In this document: positions 63,560-64,000 of the stretch, in pieces | Position numbering within the stretch: the first letter of the stretch is position 1 | Layout: each line of letters starts with the position of its first letter | Source of the DNA: Neorhodopirellula pilleata | GTDB taxonomy: Bacteria > Planctomycetota > Planctomycetia > Pirellulales > Pirellulaceae | Length of the DNA stretch: 64,000 nucleotides | Assembly (NCBI RefSeq): GCF_007859915.1 | Contig: NZ_SJPM01000002.1 | Span: 251,346 to 315,345, forward strand | Direction: 5' to 3' | The notes under the pieces: model-generated | Database searches by the model: none | What the model was told of the DNA's origin: nothing | The model's input: the letters and a program-made list of their open reading frames with translations, nothing else | Made by a program: the position numbers and the translations under genes

Positions 63560-64000
63560 ATGTCCATTTCTTATGCCGCAAAAGAGCCGATTGCGGACGA
63601 CGTGAATGCTCCTCGCCCTAGTGGCCTTGATCGAGCAAGTACTGAAATTCGTCGCCGACACTATTTCGAATTGCACGATCAGTCGTGGTGGCCGGTGCCG
63701 ATGCGCGAGTTTATGACTAACCTGTTGATCATCGCTTGGACGTTTCCTTGGATTTCATTGACACGAAACGGGAGAAAGATAGTTCCATCCTTTGCCACAT
63801 TAACGGCGCGAGTAATTGAACGGTTATTAACTGAGCTGGATGCAATGGGACAGCCGGTGTCACGAGTTACCGATTTGTGCTCAGGCTCCGGCGGGCCTTG
63901 GGAATCGCTTTTGCCATTGATTGATAAATATAAAATAAATGTGGTGCTGTCGGATTTATATCCCCCGCCCCTTCAACCACATCCATGGCTTGCTCCCGAA
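63560..64000 (+). CDS. Class I methyltransferase-like protein, 5' part, runs off the window
   Basis: Open from ATG 63560 to the edge (147 residues): MSISYAAKEPIADDVNAPRP ... RRRHYFELHDQSWWPVPMRE and FMTNLLIIAWTFPWISLTRN. VTDLCSGSGGPWESLLP is a SAM-binding motif I, followed by VVLSDLYPPP, which fits the acidic loop. The region upstream of the methyltransferase motif is hydrophobic and Trp-rich. The end of the protein is not in the window, so substrate and length are unknown. It diverges from the secreted coiled-coil gene, 200 bases away. Confidence 0.72.
   Translation, partial: MSISYAAKEPIADDVNAPRPSGLDRASTEIRRRHYFELHDQSWWPVPMREFMTNLLIIAWTFPWISLTRNGRKIVPSFATLTARVIERLLTELDAMGQPVSRVTDLCSGSGGPWESLLPLIDKYKINVVLSDLYPPPLQPHPWLAPE

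Noticed and set aside
1..64000. tRNA, rRNA or riboswitch genes
   Set aside because: No cloverleaf, rRNA core or known riboswitch motif was recognised by eye; a covariance-model search would be needed to be certain.

Overview
The window looks like chromosome from a planctomycete, most like Pirellulaceae/Rhodopirellula. The evidence is the gene families present: a DUF1559 pilin-like protein with a downstream small lipoprotein, an SHD1/WD40 protein, a Calx-beta/dockerin protein with an LETRRLLA-type N-terminus, an ECF sigma factor coupled to a FecR-LamG membrane protein, several sulfatases, and many long palindromic intergenic repeats. No rRNA, tRNA, CRISPR array, prophage or classical insertion sequence was recognised. 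Apart from one RAYT transposase, the mobile-looking DNA is all short and non-coding.

Layout. 0-20.4 kb: rhomboid protease, a VWD-like membrane protein, sialate O-acetylesterase, a trypsin-like protease translationally coupled to a WD40 protein, a BON protein, PheA, a prenyltransferase-fold repeat protein, FlgK, a five-repeat Calx-beta/dockerin protein, a di-haem peroxidase-like protein, ClpX, a SHOCT-like membrane protein and a TIM-barrel isomerase. 20.5-29.6 kb: an LplT-like transporter, then a nitrogen module (Amt and P-II) behind a candidate sigma-54 promoter, a RecA/KaiC-like ATPase, a TPR-glycosyltransferase, and a major sigma factor with its terminator. 30.4-36.4 kb: small membrane proteins, a DCC-DinB-methyltransferase operon and a large coiled-coil membrane protein with its partner.

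36.5-49.8 kb is an accessory, minus-strand carbohydrate region: a RAYT transposase sitting at the broken end of a GH106 rhamnosidase gene, a double-CBM/nucleoside-hydrolase-like protein, a Tat-type six-hairpin protein, two sulfatases and a DUF1080-GH78 rhamnosidase. The set suggests attack on a sulfated, rhamnose-rich algal polysaccharide (ulvan-like). It is followed by the DUF1559/lipoprotein pair and, divergently, the ECF sigma/FecR-LamG module. 54.3-64 kb: RarD-like permease, DnaK, ClpB, a Uma2 nuclease, a lactate/malate dehydrogenase, a secreted coiled-coil protein, and the 5' part of a methyltransferase running off the window.

The most unusual content is the repeat DNA. There are modular, nested inverted repeats whose outer arms are shared while the inner palindrome varies. 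One 285-bp near-palindrome fills the gap between two convergent genes. One palindrome lies in frame inside a coding sequence, and one perfect 28-bp inverted repeat sits between flgK and its neighbour. A 91-bp stub duplicates the dockerin end of the Calx-beta gene 2.6 kb away.
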